Below, piece by piece: positions 60,342 to 64,000 of a stretch of DNA of 64,000 nt; positions within the stretch are counted from its first letter, which is position 1; the number at the start of each line of letters is the position of its first letter. The position numbers were made by a program, and so were the translations under genes. The notes under the pieces were generated by a model. It was not told the origin of the DNA. It did no database searches and was given only the letters and a program-made list of their open reading frames with translations. The stretch comes from an uncultured Acetatifactor sp. Its GTDB lineage: Bacteria; Bacillota; Clostridia; Lachnospirales; Lachnospiraceae. Where the stretch lies: the NCBI GenBank assembly GCA_949840935.1, contig CATKXX010000014.1:1-64000 (forward strand), in the 5' to 3' direction.

Positions 60342-62990
60342 TCAAAGCCAGGAATTCCAGAAGTTTTCCACACGCTTTGCCACTGTGTCCACTGTCACCA
60401 TCTCAAACCGTTCCCATTCCCTGGGGAACATCCTGCGATAAGGCAACTGCAGGAAGCGCTCGTCCAGCAGGGCAATGATCCCAATATCTTCCACAGTGCG
60501 AATCACACGCCCCGCAGCCTGCAGAACCTTGTTCATGCCCGGATAGCGGTAAGAATAATCGAAGCCGCTGTCCCCCGCCATATCGAAATACCCCTTCAGT
60601 ATCTCCCTCTCGCTGCACACCTGCGGAAGCCCCGTGCCTACAATAACGACGCCGATAAGGCTGTCCCTCTTTAAGTCAATCCCCTCGCTGAAAATCCCTC
60701 CCAGCACACAGAAGCCAATGAGGATAATATCCTCTTCCTCCCCAAGCGCCATCCCGATTTCCGCCTGCAGGTCACAACCTATATTGCCCTGGAAACGGGA
60801 AAGGAATTCTTCCCTGTCCGCCTCGCTCATGTATTCGCCCTGCAGGATACATTCCCTGTCCGCCCTGCCGAAATATTTTACATAAATATCATATATTGTG
60901 TGCAGAAACGCATATGAAGGACAAAACACCATATAGTTTCCATGTCTGTTCTTTACGATTTCATCAATATACCGTGCGATATTAAAGTACTCCTCGTCAG
61001 AACGCCTGGAATATTTGCTGGTCACATCGCTGGCAAGAAATAAGGCACGCTTCTCAGGGTTAAAGACAGATCTTGCATAAACCTCATAATCCTCCTTCTC
61101 TCCGCCCAGCAGTTTTTTATAATACTGAACCGGAAGGAATGTGGCGGAAAACAGAATAGTGCTGCGTCCTTTCTGCATACAGGCCTTTAAATTTTCTGCC
61201 GGATTGACGCAGAAAAGCTTGATCAGGAAGTCCCCGTCCTCTCCCAGCTGTATATACTCAACATAATGTTCGTCAAGCAGCTCATAAATCTCCAGAAAAT
61301 GCCCGATTTCAAAGTAAAATTCCAATAACTGCTCCCTGACCGACGGCTGTTCCTCCTCCTGCTCTGACAAATATTCATCCAGGACAGCATGAAGGCGCAT
61401 CAAGGGCTTCACAAAGCTGTCTATCTCCTCCACAGTCCTCCAGCCGTCACACTCCCGCTTCAAGGCAAGCAGCTCCTCGTTACACTTCTGCAGATGCCAC
61501 ACCATTTTGGACGCATAATCCTGACGAACCAGTACGCTCCTGCCCCCATGGAACCTGATACCAGTCTGGTCAATGTCCTCTCCAGATTCTGACATCTGCG
61601 TCATTTCCAATGTCATTTGTCCTGAAATTTCCTTACTTTTAGCGGGCTTTGATGTTTCTGACAGGATTGTCTGTTTCAACTCTCTCCGGATTTCCAGAAA
61701 GGTGTCCTTATAAAGAGGGGCGCTATACATCTCCCTTCCCCTGTCCAACAGGTTATGCGCCTCATCGATCAGAAATACATATTTTCCTCCACTGTTCTCT
61801 GCAAAAAATCTTTTCAGATAAACATGGGGATCAAAGAGATAATTGTAATCGCAGATTACTGCATCCGCAAAAAGGCTCATGTCAAGACACATTTCAAAGG
61901 GACATACTTGATATTTTTCTGCATACTCCGCAATGCATTCTCTGCTGAAGCTCTCCTCCGATGTCAGCAGGTCAAATAGTGCATCGTTGATTCTGTCAAA
62001 ATGGCCTTTTGCATAGGGGCAGTATACCGGATTACATTCCACCCGTTCCATAAAACAGATTTTTTCCTTTGCAGTAAGAATCACGCTTTTAAAATGAAGC
62101 CCTTTTTCCCGAAGCAGTGAAAAAGCCTCCTCCGCAACCGTCCTGGTAATGGTCTTAGCTGTCAGGTAGAAGATTTTTTCTGCCATCCCCTGCCCCATAG
62201 CCTGTACGGCAGGATACACGGTGGAAATGGTCTTACCCACTCCTGTGGGTGCTTCCAGGAACAGTTTCTTCTTATGATATATAGTTCGGTAGACATTAGC
62301 CACCAGCTCTTTCTGCCCCTCCCTGTACGGAAAAGGAAATTCCAGGCCTTTTATAGATTCCTGACGAATACGCTGCCACCTGAAGGAATGATCAGCCCAT
62401 TTGCGATATTCCTCCATAAGATCCTCAAACCAGGTTTCCAACTGACGGAATGTAAAAGACTCATAAAAATATCTCAATTCCTCCGTCTCCATATTACAGT
62501 AGGTCATACGCACCTGGATTTCCTCCAGATTTTCTTTCAGGGCACATATATATGCGTAGCACTTTGCCTGTGCTATGTGTAATGGCATTGGCCCCTTCAT
62601 TTTTCCCAAATCCCGGTAGGTGCCCTTAATCTCATCTACAATAACCCGTCCCTCATGGTGGATGATACCGTCAGCCCGCCCTTCCACCACCAGATCATAC
62701 TGATCCGAAGACAAAGTGTACCGCAGAGTAACCTCTGCCTCATACTCCGCTCCCATCCTGCGCTGAATCATCCGGTGAATGCGTCCGCCCTCCTGCATAG
62801 CGTTGTCGTATGAAACATGATGCCTGTTATCAATATCTCCATGCCGCAGGATAAACTCTACCAGATTCCTGACTGAAACACGGATTTCCATGGGAGCGGA
62901 TGCCTTCTCCACAGAACCATTATCTACTTTTTTCTGAGCCGCTGTTCCCATACCTGTTTTCTCCTCAGCTATTATATATGCCGTCTGCAT
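60342..62990 (-). CDS. DinG/XPD-type helicase with N-terminal PD-(D/E)XK-like domain
   Basis: EAPTGVGKTISTVYP; DEAHNLLDRGREMYSAPL; Fe-S-type Cys set (CFMERVEC...C...C); N-terminal VEGRADGIIHHEGRVIVDEIKGTYRD. Confidence 0.88.
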   Translation of the reverse strand: MQTAYIIAEEKTGMGTAAQKKVDNGSVEKASAPMEIRVSVRNLVEFILRHGDIDNRHHVSYDNAMQEGGRIHRMIQRRMGAEYEAEVTLRYTLSSDQYDLVVEGRADGIIHHEGRVIVDEIKGTYRDLGKMKGPMPLHIAQAKCYAYICALKENLEEIQVRMTYCNMETEELRYFYESFTFRQLETWFEDLMEEYRKWADHSFRWQRIRQESIKGLEFPFPYREGQKELVANVYRTIYHKKKLFLEAPTGVGKTISTVYPAVQAMGQGMAEKIFYLTAKTITRTVAEEAFSLLREKGLHFKSVILTAKEKICFMERVECNPVYCPYAKGHFDRINDALFDLLTSEESFSRECIAEYAEKYQVCPFEMCLDMSLFADAVICDYNYLFDPHVYLKRFFAENSGGKYVFLIDEAHNLLDRGREMYSAPLYKDTFLEIRRELKQTILSETSKPAKSKEISGQMTLEMTQMSESGEDIDQTGIRFHGGRSVLVRQDYASKMVWHLQKCNEELLALKRECDGWRTVEEIDSFVKPLMRLHAVLDEYLSEQEEEQPSVREQLLEFYFEIGHFLEIYELLDEHYVEYIQLGEDGDFLIKLFCVNPAENLKACMQKGRSTILFSATFLPVQYYKKLLGGEKEDYEVYARSVFNPEKRALFLASDVTSKYSRRSDEEYFNIARYIDEIVKNRHGNYMVFCPSYAFLHTIYDIYVKYFGRADRECILQGEYMSEADREEFLSRFQGNIGCDLQAEIGMALGEEEDIILIGFCVLGGIFSEGIDLKRDSLIGVVIVGTGLPQVCSEREILKGYFDMAGDSGFDYSYRYPGMNKVLQAAGRVIRTVEDIGIIALLDERFLQLPYRRMFPREWERFEMVTVDTVAKRVENFWNSWL

Positions 62991-63295
62991 ACCTCACGGC
63001 CTGCAGCACCCAATGCGTTCAACACTATGCCTTTTCAAGCCAGCACCCCCGCTGCAATCAACGGCCATCAAGCTTTCAGCGCTGCAGAGCAGCGAGGCTT
63101 GACAGGTTGTTCATTCTGCTTTAACGAAAAACTCCCTATGAAGATAGTACTTTATCCTACACAGGGAGTCAACTTGCTTTTTATTAATGGCTTTTATAAA
63201 ATTACACGTGATATTATCTTTCACAAAGAATTGCGATTATTTCGTACCCGTCCCAGCTTCTTCAGAATCCTGTCACACCAGGGTAATACGCTGGA

Positions 63296-63520
63296 TCAAC
63301 AAGCCACTGCCAGCTGATTCAACAATTCTTCCAAATTTGCATTATATCCGTTATAGGATACCTTTAACATCTTCTCAAGATTCAACCCATATACTCCTAA
63401 AAATGACTTGGCATCCACGACATATCTGTTATAGGAGATATCAATATCAAAATCACACTTGGAAGCTACGTCCACAAAGTGCTGCACATTATCAGGTGTC
63501 AAGCGAATTGTCTTAACCAT
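63296..63520 (-). CDS. HPr-family protein lacking the catalytic His
   Basis: VASKCDFDIDISYNRYVVDAKSFLGVYGLNLEKMLKVSYNG resembles HPr residues about 25-60, but the GIHARPA motif is replaced. Confidence 0.75.
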   Translation of the reverse strand: MVKTIRLTPDNVQHFVDVASKCDFDIDISYNRYVVDAKSFLGVYGLNLEKMLKVSYNGYNANLEELLNQLAVAC

Positions 63521-63652
63521 ATGAACCATCCTTTCTAACACAATCACATATTTCCTGTTTCTGTTATTTATTCATTATATCCTTAAAATGCTAAAAGTAA
63601 AGCTTAGAAATTTTCAAAAAATTTATCAAAAAAGATGATTTTTTTGTGCACT

Positions 63653-64000
63653 TTACTTGTTATGCAGGAATTCCGTCATATTTTTCCGATATCGCAGAGG
63701 AAGCATACCCTGCTGCAGTTTCAGATTCTTTCTTTCTTCAATGGCTATCTTATGGCAGAAATATCGAAAAAGTTCCTGATACTCCTGTTCCTCTGCTGAC
63801 AGAGCAAACGAAAGCTCCAGCTCCTGTTCTCCCCCATAAAACAAATACCACTGCTGTCCCGCAGGATGAATAGCAAAGATTCCTCTCTGCTCATCACAAA
63901 TCATGAAATTTTCCTGTGGCAGCCTGTCTGAAAAGTGCGGCATCAAAAATCCGATTACATTATTCTTTGGATTTATCTTCGCACAGAGTAGGCCGTTTTT
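63653..64000 (-). CDS. C-terminal part of TIGR03915/DUF4130-like DNA-metabolism protein (runs off window)
   Basis: Reads NGLLCAKINPKNNVIGFLMPHFSDRLPQENFMICDEQRGIFAIHPAGQQWYLFY...LPLRYRKNMTEFL across the window edge. Confidence 0.7.
   Translation of the reverse strand, partial: KNGLLCAKINPKNNVIGFLMPHFSDRLPQENFMICDEQRGIFAIHPAGQQWYLFYGGEQELELSFALSAEEQEYQELFRYFCHKIAIEERKNLKLQQGMLPLRYRKNMTEFLHNK

Noticed and set aside
1-64000. Prophage or integrative element
   Set aside because: No integrase, terminase, capsid, relaxase or att-like tRNA junction seen; accessory character is limited to the 4.4-14.5 kb decay/defence region.

Overview
The window looks like chromosome of a spore-forming Lachnospiraceae-type Clostridium. 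This placement rests on sporulation genes and gene style only; no rRNA is present to confirm it. Contents: (i) carbohydrate ABC permeases, a NUDIX hydrolase and an acyltransferase, bounded by two same-orientation copies of a MITE-like repeat; (ii) a TetR operon with a clear promoter and operator, followed by a zone of decayed genes (DUF2871-like, UvrD-like helicase/nuclease, AlbA_2/RecG-like); (iii) a compact three-gene operon at 9.9-14.5 kb (Cap4/DUF4297-like nuclease, small middle protein, SMC/Rad50-like ATPase with a CPVC hook), which reads as a Lamassu / ABC-three-component defence system; (iv) spoVAB, spoVAA and spoVAC with a 30-bp minisatellite between spoVAB and spoVAA; (v) GH106-like and GH127 enzymes; (vi) housekeeping and sporulation genes (thioesterase, GH25, spoIIAA-spoIIAB-sigF, TPR protein, folC, T-box-valS); (vii) a glucuronoxylan-type utilisation locus (GH3, GH115, SGNH esterase, sugar ABC transporter, AraC, GH2, GH67); (viii) a hemerythrin/CheX/REC signalling protein, PadR-DUF1700-DUF4097, GH13, a PD-(D/E)XK-DinG-type helicase and a pseudo-HPr. 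The strongest items for follow-up are the Lamassu/ABC-3C operon, the repeated appearance of codon-multiple minisatellites (in-frame inside several glycoside hydrolases and just after stop codons in operons), several single-nucleotide frameshifts (one at a G7 tract in a solute-binding protein), a cluster of DnaA boxes, and a 51-aa ORF missing from the ORF track. No CRISPR array, rRNA, recognisable tRNA, integrase or phage structural gene was seen. All family calls come from reading motifs by eye; no database search was run.
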